Assembly (NCBI GenBank): GCA_965240325.2
Contig: OZ251243.1
Location: 744,001-808,000 of the forward strand
DNA: 64,000 nucleotides
DNA from: Rebecca billardiae RCC1528
Taxonomy: Eukaryota > Haptophyta
Reading direction: 5' to 3'
Made by a program: the position numbers and the translations under genes
Part shown: positions 19,595 through 29,418 of the stretch, in pieces
How positions within the stretch are numbered: position 1 is the stretch's first letter
Layout: the number at the start of each line of letters is the position of its first letter
The notes under the pieces: model-generated
What the model was told of the DNA's origin: nothing
Database searches by the model: none
Seen by the model: only the letters and a program-made list of their open reading frames with translations

Positions 19595-21415
19595 ATGATC
19601 GTGTTGCTCACGAGGGTCGAGGGGATCCACCGGCGCTGTGCCAGCGCGATGCTGCCAGGTCTCAAGACCGGCGTGTGCGCGCTCGTGCTCGCCAGCGCGG
19701 CATGGGCGGTGTCGCCGCCGCACATGTCCACGTCCGAGCGCGCGTCCTACCGCGAGCTCGCCTCGTCCATGTTCTCCGACGCATTCAGCGCGTACATGAC
19801 GCATGCTTTCCCGCACGACGAGCTGCGGCCGCTGAGCGGCACGTGGACCGATAGTCTCATCGAGCTGGGCAACGTGCCGCACCCGAAGCGCGATGGGTAC
19901 ACGGGCGTCGCGATGACGCTCATCGACGGCATGGACACGCTCGCCATCCTCGGCAACCGCACCGCATTTGCTGACGCGGTCACGTGGGTGGGCGCGCACG
20001 TGAGCTTCGATCAGGATGCTGTCGTCAGCGTCTTCGAGACGACGATCCGGCTGCTCGGCGGGCTGCTCTCGGCGCACCTGCTCGCGACAGGCGACCTCCC
20101 GGGCTTCGCGCACATGCGCGTCCCGGGCTACGTGGGCGAGCTCCTCCGCCTCGCGCGCGACCTCGCCGACCGGCTCATGCCGGCATTTGAGAGCGCGCCG
20201 CCGTCCGGTCTGCCGTACGCGTTCGTGCACCTGCAGCAGGGCGTGGTCGCGCAGCCGGTGGAGGAGCAGTGCACGGCGGGGATGGGCACGAACCTCCTCG
20301 AGCTCGCGATGCTGACCAACCTCACCGGCGACGCGCGCTACGCGCGCGCGTCCGTGCGTGCGCTCCGATCGCTCTGGGCTCGGCGCTCGGCGCAGGGGCT
20401 CCTGGGCAACACGATCAACATCCACACGGGCGCGTGGCTTAACTCGTTCGCGGGGATCGGCGCGGGCGTGGACTCGTTCTTCGAGTACCTCGCGAAGGGC
20501 GCCCTCTTCCTCTCCTCCTCCGAGCTGCGCGTCATGTGGGAGCGCGCATACGGCGCAGTCCTGCAGCACCTCAAGTCGGGCCCGCACTACCTGAACGCAG
20601 ACATGCACAACCCGGCGCGCAGGCGCGTGCCCTCGTTCGGCTCGCTGCAGGCGTTCTGGCCCGCGGTGCAGGTGCTCGTGGGCGACGTGGCGCAGGCGGA
20701 CGAGACGCACGACGAGTACATGCGCGTGTGGGACGCTTACGGGGCGATGCCCGAGACGTACGCCGTGCGGAACGGCGCGGTGCTCGCGGGCTCCGTCCCG
20801 TACCCGCTCCGGCCGGAGATGGCGGAGTCGACGCTCGCGCTGTACCGCGCGACGCGCGAGCACAAGCACCTGCACTTCGGCGCGCGTATGCTCGACTCGC
20901 TCAACCGCGTCGCGCGCGCGCCGCACGGCTTCGCCGGGCTCTCCTCCGTCGCGACGGGCGAGCAGGAGGACCACATGGCCTCGTACTTTCTCGCCGAGAC
21001 CCTCAAGTACCTCTACTTGCTCTTCGACGAGGAGAATGCGCTCCACGCGGGCATGGACGCGCGCGCCGTCGTGCTCAACACGGAGGCGCACCCGCTGCCG
21101 GTGCTCGGCGAGGACGGGCTGCCGCACGAGGTGTGGCAGGGCCTCGCGGACGATCGGCGCGAGGCGGAGGCCGCGCAGTTCTGCGCAGCGCTGCCGGAGG
21201 CGCTGCTCGACAGCGACGAGCGATATGACGAGGCCGAGGCCGACGCGGGCGCGGTGGCGGGCATGTGCGGCGGCAGCGGCGGCAGCGCACCTGACGCTGC
21301 GCCAGTGGCGACGGCGGGAGCGGCGGGAGCGGCGGCGGCGGCGGCGGCTGCGGCGGCTGCGGGGGTGGCGGCCGGGAGTGCCACCACGACTGCTACCGGC
21401 ACTCATCAGCAGTGA
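19595..21415 (+). CDS. EDEM-like glycosyl hydrolase family 47 alpha-mannosidase
   Basis: A 606-residue ORF with no intron needed. The signal peptide follows either the first ATG or the in-frame ATG at codon 19 (19649), which gives a cleaner leader (LKTGVCALVLASAAWA). The GH47 (alpha/alpha)7 barrel fills residues about 45-500. Family signatures are VFETTIRLLGG (Glu148), GMGTNLLELAML, LRPEMAEST (Glu408), MASYFLAETLKYLYLLF (Glu468) and LNTEAHPLP (Thr496, the calcium-binding position). This pattern is typical of the ER-degradation-enhancing branch, which trims mannose from misfolded glycoproteins to mark them for ERAD. All the acidic residues I can place are present, so activity is likely. The tail is alanine-rich and low-complexity, with no KDEL-type signal. 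The J-domain protein upstream is also predicted luminal. Confidence 0.9.
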   Translation: MIVLLTRVEGIHRRCASAMLPGLKTGVCALVLASAAWAVSPPHMSTSERASYRELASSMFSDAFSAYMTHAFPHDELRPLSGTWTDSLIELGNVPHPKRDGYTGVAMTLIDGMDTLAILGNRTAFADAVTWVGAHVSFDQDAVVSVFETTIRLLGGLLSAHLLATGDLPGFAHMRVPGYVGELLRLARDLADRLMPAFESAPPSGLPYAFVHLQQGVVAQPVEEQCTAGMGTNLLELAMLTNLTGDARYARASVRALRSLWARRSAQGLLGNTINIHTGAWLNSFAGIGAGVDSFFEYLAKGALFLSSSELRVMWERAYGAVLQHLKSGPHYLNADMHNPARRRVPSFGSLQAFWPAVQVLVGDVAQADETHDEYMRVWDAYGAMPETYAVRNGAVLAGSVPYPLRPEMAESTLALYRATREHKHLHFGARMLDSLNRVARAPHGFAGLSSVATGEQEDHMASYFLAETLKYLYLLFDEENALHAGMDARAVVLNTEAHPLPVLGEDGLPHEVWQGLADDRREAEAAQFCAALPEALLDSDERYDEAEADAGAVAGMCGGSGGSAPDAAPVATAGAAGAAAAAAAAAAAGVAAGSATTTATGTHQQ

Positions 21416-21520
21416 CAGACCCCTGGGGTCGGGCGTGGCCCGTGGAACGCCGTGGAATAAGCGCGTTTAATAAAATACTTTACGACTACCCCTGATGAGA
21501 CTGCTGCTGTGTCTTTGCTA

Positions 21521-21901
21521 TCAGTGACGATGCGCGCCGAGCGGCATGTGCGAGTACGCGAAGAAGCCGAAGGCGAGGGCGATCGCACTCGCGCCGACCA
21601 CCTCGCGCAGCACGACCAGCGATCGACGAAGCCCTTCCCTTCCCACCCGTCCGTCCGGTAGCCGCACAGCACGCGGCTCTGCCACTCGCGGTGGCGCGCG
21701 ACGATGGCCGCCGCGATGAGCAGGCGGCCGAGGCCGATCGTGCCCGTGATGTGGGGCAGCGAGATGGCCGCGCCTGGCCAGGCGTAGTCACGTTGCCACG
21801 TAGTGGACGCGGACGCTGCTCGGCTGCAGAGAGGCCAGCAGCAATGCCGACAGGATGACGGCATACAGCGCGCCGAGCGCGCGGTGCAGGCGCTCGCCCA
21901 T
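21521..21901 (-). pseudogene. Frameshifted relic (or indel-affected gene) of a small multi-pass membrane protein
   Basis: Three hydrophobic segments follow one another on the minus strand but in different frames. The first starts MGERLHRALGALYAVILSAL (ATG at 21899-21901), the second contains ISLPHITGTIGLGRLLIAAA and RHREWQSRVLCGYRTDG, and the third reads LVVLREVVGASAIALAFGFF and ends MPLGAHRH-stop at 21521. A frame change is needed near 21790 and another near 21645, the latter at a GGGAAGGGAAGGG tract prone to indels. No splice pair fits such short gaps. The family is not recognised. It is either a decaying gene or a real gene with two assembly indels. Confidence 0.45.
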
Positions 21902-22241
21902 CGCGATCGCCGATGGACGGGCAAAGCGTGTGTAGACCAATTCTATGATTTAAAGACACAGGCACGAGGGCGCAGCTCTCCTGATTCGTCTGTCGAAGTA
22001 CTGAATGGAGTTATATCAGTTAATGGAGGATGTCGGAGCGCGTTGTCAATGTCAGCCGCGCGGGTGAGGGAGTCGTCGTAACCGCCGATGCTGATCACAC
22101 GGTCACTGAGGTAGTAGGCGCCCGGGGATGCCAGACCAAGGGTGGCAACGAAGGCCGCCAATAATTCATCATCGACTTTCCGGCTTGCAAACTGTTGTTT
22201 ACCGGTGCCGCCGTCCGTGGCGTCGTCGTCGTCATCACGCG
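21902..22241. other. Intergenic, nothing recognised
   Basis: Spacer between the membrane-protein relic and the 3' end of the low-complexity minus-strand gene. Confidence 0.4.
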
Positions 22242-24298
22242 TCAAACCGGGCTGGCGGCGCGCGCGTGGATGCGCGCGGCCTGCTGCTCCAGTGCGGCCA
22301 CCTCCCGAAGCAGCTCGAGCGCGCCCTCGGATCCGTCTGCGCCGCCGAGCAGCGGGCTGCGGCGGTGCGCCGAGGCGGCGCGGCCCGGCATCGGCGCGCC
22401 CTCCGCATCGCGCGGCGCGCGCTCGGAGCGCGCGCTCGCGACGCGGCGCGAGCCGGAAGCAGCGGGCAGCGGCCGTTCCTCATCCGAGCTCGTCGTCACC
22501 AGCTGGCCGGCGACCAAGCGCACCTGCCCGCCCGGCCGCGGCGGCGGGACGACACGAGGCTGCGCGGGCTGGCGGCGAGGCAGCGCGAGCACGGGCAAAT
22601 ACGCCTCGCCCGTGGCGGAGGGCGGAGGCTTGAGCTGGTGGTAAGGATTGAAGACCAGGGCCGGAGGCGGCACGCCCGCGCGGAGCACCGGCTTGGGCAC
22701 GGCGAGTGAGCCCGCCGCGTGCGCGAGCGAGCGGCTCGCCGCGGCCGAGCCGTGCCGTGGCGGCCGGCCGCGCGACACGAGAGTGTGCGAGCTGCCCCCT
22801 GGGCCGATGTAGACGAGTGCCCGCGGCAGTGTGGAGGAGAGCGGCACCGGCGGCGGCGGGCTTGACGGGCGCGCGCCGTGCGACGCGCTCAGGGCGCTCG
22901 GCTGTGGCGCGCCATACAGCTACGGCCACCGGCGCGCGCGCGGTGCGTGTGTGTGCGGGGCGCGCGCGCGCGTGAGCGCGCGGGCGGCGCGGCGCGGCGC
23001 GGCGCCGGTGCGCGCGCGCGGCGCGGCGCTGGGAGTGGCAAGACCGCCCGAGCTCCGATCTGGGCCGATCTCGGCGCGCGCGGGCGCGAGCGCGCACCCC
23101 TCCGTCTGCGTGCGGGTGCGCCTGCTCCTGCTCAGCGCGCGCCAGCTGCCCGCGCGGGCCCGCGCCCGCATCGCCGCCGTACTCGGCGCCACCGCCGCCG
23201 TCCGCCGCCCCCCACGCCGCGAGCGGCCTCGCTCCAGCCGCGCGCCCGCGCCCGCCGTCTCCGCCGCGGCGTGAGTCGCGCCGCGCGCGCCGGTAGGCGT
23301 ACGCGTCCGCGCGCTCCTCACCCTCGCCGAGCAGCGAGAGCTCCGCGCGCAGCACGGCCTCGGACTTGTCGTCCGACAGCTGCGAGCCCTCGGCACTGCT
23401 GCCACACCAGCTGCCCGCGCCGCCCGCGCCGCCCGGCGCCGCGCCGCCGTGCGCGCCGCCGCCGCTGTATGCGCGCCGCGCGCGAGCGTACGCGGCGCGA
23501 GAGTTGGCGGCGGCGGCGGGCACGCGGCGGCGGCCCGCGGCGGCCGTGTGCGGGCGCGCGCCCGCGCCGCCGCCGCCGCCTGCTCCGAGCGGCGGCGAGA
23601 AAGCCGACTGCGGCCGCGGCGCGCGCGCGCCGCGCGCCGCCGCGCCGCCCGGCGGCGCGGCCGACGCGGCCGACGCCGGCCGCGTTGACGCTAGTGAGCC
23701 GAGCGCGGCGCTGAGCTGCTCCTCCGAGCTGGCGAAAAAGTGGGCCGGGACAAACGGCAGCGCGCTCGGCAGCGGCGAGTGCGGCACGGCGCGCAGCACC
23801 TCCGCCTCGAGCGCGCGCGGCACCTGCGCGCGCGGCGCACGCGCGCGCGGGCGCGCGGCGCGCGCGGGCGCGCGGCGCGCGCGGGCGCGGCGGCGGCGCG
23901 CGCGGCGGCGGCGCGCGCGGCGGCGGCGCGGTGGCGAGTGGTGACGCGCGGCTGAGCGCGTGGGCGCGCGGGCGCGCTCGCGCGCGGCGCCGCCACTTCC
24001 GGTGGGCGCCCCTGCCACGCTCGCGCCGCCGCCTCCGCCTCCGCGCCGCGCGCGCCGCGCGCCGCACGCACCTGTACAACTGGCTCGCCGCGCGCGTGCA
24101 GCAGCGCGAGCGCGCGCGTCGCGTGCACGTAACCGTTTCCCTCGTTGTAACGGCTTTCTTGGTTGGGCGCGCCGGGCGCAAAGACGAGCAGAGCGCCGGG
24201 GCGCAGGATGAGCGTGTTGCGCACGCGCACGGTGTGCGCCCCCGGGAACGACGTCTCGAGCACCACCGTGCCGCGCGCGAGCGGCAGCCTGCCCGCGT
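22242..24298 (-). CDS. Low-complexity hypothetical protein, 5' end lost in the assembly gap
   Basis: Coding signal on the minus strand is spread over at least three exons. Next to the gap, the 5'-most piece contains TVVLETSFPGAHTVRVRNTL and ILRPGALLVFAPGAPNQE and ends EPVVQ at a CAG|GTGCGTGC donor (exon end 24072). The next exon begins at 23823 after a GCGCGCAG acceptor and contains PLPSALPFVPAHFFASSEEQ and SEAVLRAELSLLGEGEER. A last part (about 22242-22850) includes VFNPYHQLKPPPSATGEAYL and a terminal coiled-coil-like LLREVAALEQQAARIHAR, ending at TGA 22242-22244. The intron between 22850 and about 23270 could not be fixed. The protein is rich in Ala, Arg, Gly and Ser. No family was recognised. 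Confidence 0.45.
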
Positions 24299-24398
24299 NN
24301 NNNNNNNNNNNNNNNNNNNNNNNNNNNNNNNNNNNNNNNNNNNNNNNNNNNNNNNNNNNNNNNNNNNNNNNNNNNNNNNNNNNNNNNNNNNNNNNNNN
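24299..24398. other. Assembly gap of 100 N
   Basis: Exactly 100 undetermined bases, the usual placeholder for a gap of unknown length. It falls between the 5' ends of two divergent genes. Confidence 0.99.
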
Positions 24399-24400
24399 GT

Positions 24401-25480
24401 GCTGGGTACAAGGAGCAGCAGCCGCTGCAGCGCGCGCCGGCGAGGTACCGCCGCCTCGCGAGCCACGTGCACAAGTCGCACACCGGCATGCGGCAGGACC
24501 ACCGTCTCTTCCGCAGCCCCTCGTCCGGGAGCGGGAACGAGGGCTCGGGCCCTTTCTCCGCCGCCTGCCCACCCGCCGGCGCGGCCGGGCCCACGAAGCC
24601 CGCGGCGGCGGGGCTGGGCGGCATGCCCATGCCCGAGGGGCGCAGCCCGCCCAAGGCCAAGGTGGGCTGGCTCGAGAAGGCGGGCGGCAAGGCCGGAATC
24701 CTCCGGATGCAGCGCTTTGCGCGGCGCTACTTTGAGCTGCGCGAGGGCATGCTCATCTGGTACGCATCGAACGAAGACATGACGCTCAACCTGCCCTGCC
24801 CATCGTGCTCGGCGGGGCCACTCAGTCTCACCGACTTCGAGGAGCCGCGCATGCGCGAGGACGGCTTCACCATCTGCCTGACCCCGCGGCCGCGCGCCAC
24901 GCACGGCGGCGCGTCGAGCGGGATCGTCGAGCCAATCCTGCTGCGGCCGGTGCGCAGCGGAGACCTGCGCGCGGCCAACACGTGGCTGCAGATGCTGCGC
25001 GCGCACCACGAGTTCTACACCGAGAGCGCTCGCGTCACGTTCGCCTCGCCAATGCAGCGGGTTGCGCACAGGCTGGCTTGCACCCCAGGCCTAATGAGGC
25101 CGACCGACGGCCTTCCCGGCCGCAGGCACACGCTGCAGGTCCAGTACTCGAGCGAGCCGCACAAGCCCAGGACACCCGCCCACGCGCGCTGGGACATTGT
25201 ACGGGTGGCGTTCGGGCTCGCCAGGAGCACGACGCATCCAAGCCCCGAGCACATCGCCATCGAGGCGCGCGGGAGGCAGCTCAAGCGCGCGGCCTCCGAG
25301 GCGTCCCTCGTCTCCTCGGCTGATGCTACCTCCTTCAGGGGCGCCACACAAATGGCTCAGGGTCGGAATGCGGCATTGACGTTTCGAGACTGCGCTGCCA
25401 ACGATGCTGCGCCAGTGGCACCGGGCACGGCCGGGCATCTGAATCGGCTCAGCGGCGGCTGGGCTGCCACTCTCCACTGA
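24401..25480 (+). CDS. PH-domain protein, 5' end in the assembly gap
   Basis: The frame is open from the first base after the gap to the TGA at 25478-25480, so the N-terminus is missing; the first internal ATG is at 24482. Residues are about 359 from the gap. A linker (EGSGPFSAACPPAGAAGPTK) precedes a pleckstrin-homology domain that begins VGWLEKAGGKAGILRMQRFA, continues RRYFELREGMLIWYAS, then LSLTDFEEPRMREDGFTICL, and closes with the invariant-tryptophan helix ANTWLQMLRAHHEFY. PH domains bind phosphoinositides or proteins at membranes. The region after the PH domain is Ser/Arg-rich with no domain I recognise. The lost upstream part might hold a catalytic domain such as a kinase or GAP. Confidence 0.75.
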   Translation, partial: AGYKEQQPLQRAPARYRRLASHVHKSHTGMRQDHRLFRSPSSGSGNEGSGPFSAACPPAGAAGPTKPAAAGLGGMPMPEGRSPPKAKVGWLEKAGGKAGILRMQRFARRYFELREGMLIWYASNEDMTLNLPCPSCSAGPLSLTDFEEPRMREDGFTICLTPRPRATHGGASSGIVEPILLRPVRSGDLRAANTWLQMLRAHHEFYTESARVTFASPMQRVAHRLACTPGLMRPTDGLPGRRHTLQVQYSSEPHKPRTPAHARWDIVRVAFGLARSTTHPSPEHIAIEARGRQLKRAASEASLVSSADATSFRGATQMAQGRNAALTFRDCAANDAAPVAPGTAGHLNRLSGGWAATLH

Positions 25481-25640
25481 CACAATGACACACATGCACA
25501 TTGTCAACTGACGCGCACAGTGCCGCCCGAGACCTTACTTAGTCCGCGGGAGTGAACCTCTAAGTCAAAGTGATGAGCATTGCCGCTCGCACCTCGGAAC
25601 CTGAGGCGCGGAGCAGACCATCCGATGTAATACTAATAAT

Positions 25641-25705
25641 ATGACCGCGTTCCGCGGTCCTTCCGTAGAACCAACGTAGTTAGGGGCCCGCGGTGCACCC
25701 TCCGT
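25641..25705 (-). repeat. Repeat family B terminus
   Basis: Starts GACCGCGTTCCGCGGTCCTT and continues through GGGGCCCGCGGTGCACCCTC, as at 27577. Confidence 0.65.
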
Positions 25706-26796
25706 CGGCTGCTGTCTCAGTCTGGTCATTGGTCAACATGGCGGGCCGATGAGGACTGTCGCCGCGGGCCCGCGCGAAGAAGTACGGACGGCGGCCGGGG
25801 CAGCGGCGCGCGCGCGCAGGGCGAGCCTGGGCCTTGAGGTGCTCGCGCTGCGCCACGCGCTCGACGACGGGCCGCTGGTCGCTCAGCCGGCGCGCCTCGT
25901 GCCGGCAGAGCGAGAGCGCGCACCACTCTGCTGGCCCCACCCCCAGCGGCCCCAGCCTGAGCTCACGGCGCTGCGCAGCCGCGCACCGAGAGGCGAGACC
26001 GACTACCGAGCGGAGCTCGGGGTGGAACGAGGCGAGCGGCGGGTCGCGCCTGCCGGCCGCGCGTGCGCGCCTGCTCCACCGCGCCACCGTGCTCGCCCGC
26101 CGCCTCCTCCGCCGCGTCGGCCTCGAAGCCACGGCGGCGGCCAGCCAGCCTCCGACCGAGGCGGAGCCCGTGCGTGCTCACTCACCCGGCGCGGTGGCGC
26201 CCTCGAGTCGACGGCCGTCTACTCCACAGCTGGCTGCTCGAGCTGCTGCACGGGGCGTCGCGACGAGGGCGCCGCGCGCGCCCAGCGCGTCCGTCGCCGC
26301 GTCGCGCAGCGCGTCGAGCTCGGCGCCGCGCTTCGCCAGCTCGGCGCCCAGCGCCTCCGTGCGCACTCGTGCTCATTCGATTGTCGTCATCGCGCTCGTC
26401 GGCTCCGTGGCGAGCCCGCGGGGCGGACGAGCGGACTACTGCGCGCCGCAGCAGGAGCAGCGCGCGGCGCGCAGCGCTCCGCGCGCAGCAGGGCCGTCTC
26501 CTCATCCACCGAGTGCACGGCCTGCGCGGCGGCGACGGCGGCGCGCGCCCGGCCGCGGGGGGACGCAAGCGCTGCGGGCCGAGATGAGTCCGGCCGCCGA
26601 GCCGCGGTGGCGGCGTCGGCGTGCGCGCCGGGCGAGGTGGGCGAGCTCACGCGGCCCGGGCTCAGCACGCCCGTGCACAGCGCCGGCCGCGGTGGCGAGC
26701 GCGCACCGCTCGGCCGCGGTGGCAACCGGCTGAGCGGTTGATGTTTCGGATTGTTTGAAGCCGCGAGGTCAGCGACGTCTCCGATGACTCGGCCAT
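25700..26796 (-). CDS. Possible coiled-coil protein, exon structure unresolved
   Basis: Several minus-strand pieces look like helical protein rather than GC-driven noise: SVDEETALLRAERC near 26500, ALGAELAKRGAELDALRDAA near 26310, ALSLCRHEARRLSDQRPVVE followed by RVAQREHLKAQA near 25870. An ATG at 26794-26796 begins MAESSETSLTSRLQTIRN. The pieces lie in different frames, so introns or frameshifts must separate them. I could not establish a complete model or a family. A decayed gene is equally possible. Confidence 0.3.
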
Positions 26797-26817
26797 GATT
26801 GTGGTCCTCCTTCGCCC

Positions 26818-26998
26818 ACGGGTGCTTTGTCGACCATCCGCTGGAGGCGCGCCAACGTCGGTACGGACAGCGCCTGCTTGAGCGTCGTGATGTGCATCAG
26901 CTCGAGCCGGCCGAAGATGGGCCCGCCGACGGCGATGATCATGATGTGCGCGCTTGCCGCTTGGGCACCCGTCCTCGTCGCGAGACGCTGGCGGGCGG
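26818..26998 (-). CDS. Exon-like coding segment, unidentified
   Basis: On the minus strand, after a plausible acceptor (CGCCCGCCAG), a 60-codon stretch reads TRTGAQAASAHIMIIAVGGP, then IFGRLELMHITTLKQALSVP and TLARLQRMVDKAPVGEG. This composition is clearly protein-like. It may be an upstream exon of the coiled-coil candidate at 25700-26796 or part of a separate broken gene. No start codon or family was identified. Confidence 0.35.
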
Positions 26999-27029
26999 GT
27001 AACCCGTTTTTCTTTCATATTATGGCAAA

Positions 27030-27246
27030 GGAGGTTCATCCATCGAGGCAGGCGGGTAACTTGGTTTATTCAGCGCTATTCAAAACAATCCCTTCATTAT
27101 GACACTAGGAGGTTCATCCATCGAGGCAGACGGGTAACTTGGTTGGACAGGCGCTATTGAAAAGAATCTCTTTTAATATGACGAGGCGGTTCATCCATCG
27201 AGGCAGGCGGGTAACGTATTTGAACAAGCACTATTCAAAAGAATCT
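27030..27246 (+). repeat. Three-copy minisatellite, about 78-bp unit
   Basis: The unit GGTTCATCCATCGAGGCAG followed by CGGGTAAC and a gap to GCGCTATTCAAAA repeats at about 27030, 27108 and 27185, each copy 80-90% like the next. Confidence 0.85.
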
Positions 27247-27424
27247 GGCCTCATAGCTGTTTTCGACCCAAAACAATCAAACGTCGCTCGGCAAACTCGT
27301 ACTTCAGCATACAAGAGGGGTAGGAATACTCACTTGTTTCACCCCCGGGGTATCTGATCCCACGTCCGTCCATAGTAGATACAAGAATTGCAGCGGGCGC
27401 GGCCTTTTAAGCTGTGATGGACAG

Positions 27425-27576
27425 CATACCCCCCTCAAAAAGTCGAAAACTCACCCTCCAACAGCCCTCAAAATCGTCCCCCGTCCCCTTTTCTTTGATC
27501 AAAAGATCTTTTTGACAACGTAGTGAGGGCCCCCGGCGGGGCTCCACGCTACGCGCTCCGCCCTGCACCGCGGGCC
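27425..27576 (-). repeat. Dispersed repeat family A, reversed copy
   Basis: Reverse complement of the family A block, ending CCGCGGGCCAT directly against the family B terminus that begins at 27577. Confidence 0.75.
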
Positions 27577-27665
27577 ATGACCGCGTTCCGCGGTCCTTTT
27601 CCGTAGAACGAACGTAGTTCGGGGCCCGCGGTGGCGGTGCACCCTCCGTCGCACCCTCCGTCGCG
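27577..27665 (-). repeat. Repeat family B terminus
   Basis: GACCGCGTTCCGCGGTCCTT followed by GGGGCCCGCGGTGGCGGTGC. The short motif GCACCCTCCGTC is locally duplicated. Confidence 0.7.
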
Positions 27666-27795
27666 ATCGAGAGTGGGCCCGCCCGGCCGCGAGCCCGGCA
27701 GCGAGTAGACTCCAGCGGCGCGCCGCCGCCCGCCGCGCGGCCGGGCGGGCCCATCGCAGCCGCCGGCGAGGCGCCGATTGTGTACAGTCGAAGTC
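27666..27795 (-). repeat. Dispersed repeat family G, copy 2
   Basis: Reverse complement of the block at 12700-12805. It replaces the 3' part of the ubiquitin-protease relic that lies immediately to its right. Confidence 0.6.
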
Positions 27796-28693
27796 ATGGC
27801 CGACTGAGATCGTCGGCACGCGCTGCTGCTGCGAGATCGTCGGCGTCGGCACGCGCTGCTGCTGCGAGGGCTGCTCGCTCTCCAACTGACCGAGGCACTC
27901 GAGCAAGCCAAGGTATGCGCACGCCTCGTCGCAGCCAGCCAGGGCCTCCACAGTGATTTTGTACAGCACCTCGCACGCGTCCTGCTGCTGCTGCCCAAAC
28001 GCCGTTGTCCACCGACAGACCTCCGCGATCGCGTCGTGGAGCGGCTTGAGCAAGCTACGCGTCGGCCCCACCTCGCTGGGCCACTCGCAGTTGACATGCG
28101 CGAGCGCCAGCGAGCGCGCCATGCTGGACACGATGGGGTAGTGGTGCACTGCTCCGCCGCGGCAGATGTGGCGAGCGAGACGATGGAAGGGCACGCGAGC
28201 AGCGCGGCCAGCAGCGAGCCGAGGTAGCACGTGACGCCTAGGTTGAGCGTGCCCAGCAGGCTGAGCGAGCCGGCCGGGCGCCCCCGCTGCGGTTGTGCTT
28301 GCTCTGCAGCGGGCATTCCCCGCCGAGCGCGGCGAGTGCCTCGAAGCGGCTGCCAGCTGTTGGGCCGGATGAGGAGGAGGGAGGGAGCTGGCCTGCGGGG
28401 CGCGTGGTGAAGTCGGTGATCAACCGCGCAGCGCCACCGCTGCCGAGTGCGCCCTCCGCCGCCAGCACCTTGCGGACCTGGCCAAGGAGCTGCTTGATCG
28501 CTTTTGTTGACACGCCGTACTCGCTCGCGGCGCCGGGGATGGTCTGCTTGTGCCTGGCGACGGAGATGGCGGCAGCGGTGCTCTGGAACGTGGTGTTGTT
28601 CACCCGCGTCACCGTCCTCGAGTCGAGCAGCGCGTTCAATACGCGGCGAACGTAGTCCTGGTCGGCGTCGCCGGTCGAGGTGCTGCTTGCCAT
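27796..28693 (-). pseudogene. Truncated, frameshifted ubiquitin-specific protease (USP-like) relic
   Basis: The minus strand holds the Cys box of a USP/UCH-fold deubiquitinase, LLGTLNLGVTCYLGSLLAAL (catalytic Cys codon at 28227-28229), and, further on in another frame, the QQDA-type motif WTTAFGQQQQDACEVLYKIT. A third frame upstream (ATG at 28693) encodes an N-terminal region including IPGAASEYGVSTKAIKQLLG, which faintly recalls a cyclin-fold helix. At least two frame changes are needed (about 28262-28320 and about 28165), and no canonical splice sites bridge them. The His box is absent because family G repeat sequence takes over near 27795. Within the Cys box the usual Asn after Gly is Val and the Asn after Tyr-Leu is Gly. 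All this favours a dead gene over an active protease. Confidence 0.6.
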
Positions 28694-28829
28694 CGCCCCC
28701 CACGTGCGATCGGGCCCACCTCTGTTGTTTTGCGTCGGTGACGGGGCCGCGACGACTCGACGCGAGCATCTTCAATAATCTATGATCATCGTCAGGGTTA
28801 CTACGTGAAGCGGTAGAATAGAATTTCAT

Positions 28830-29229
28830 TTACGAGCATTGATACGACGCGGCGCAACGTGAAGCGGTTTTTTTTAAGATTCGACGCGGTCTAATGACCC
28901 ATTGTTCATACATGTACATGAATGGGTCGTCATAAACGGCGGGCGGCTCATTTATGACCAGACCGGGCCCTGGGTGATTGATGATCAGAACCCGCAAAAG
29001 CTAGCGGCAGTCCAGCACACAAGTAATGAATTAATAACAAGCGCAGTCCAGCACACAAGTAATGAACTAATGGCCCGCGGTGCCGGCTGGCTATCTAGAT
29101 ACGTCGTCATCGCTCCTTGATGACCTTACGGCAATCTCATTGGCTGGAAAAAATCGCTTGTAACGGTTCGTTACGTTATGGATCCTAAAGGGCGTGAAGT
29201 TTTTTGGACGGGCGTCACTCCAATATGAA
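28830..29229. other. Intergenic, nothing recognised
   Basis: AT-richer spacer. The block AGTCCAGCACACAAGTAATGAA occurs twice in tandem near 29009 and 29044, and the TAACGGTTCGTTACG motif of the family B terminus occurs alone near 29160. Confidence 0.4.
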
Positions 29230-29418
29230 CTTGTCGTGGGCGCGACCTTTGTCGCCGGATGGATACCTCTAGTGCGGTCTCAAAATTCGAAACTCGGTCT
29301 CCTCCAGCCCTGAAAATCGTCCCCCGTCCCTTTTTTCTTGATCAAAGATCTTTTTGAAACGTGGTTAGGGCCCACGGAGCGGGCTCCACGCTGCGCGCTC
29401 CGCCCTGCACCGCGGGCC
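29230..29418 (-). repeat. Dispersed repeat family A, reversed copy
   Basis: Reverse-oriented family A, abutting the full-length family B copy at the same ...GGGCCAT|GACCGCG... junction as at 27576/27577. Confidence 0.8.
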
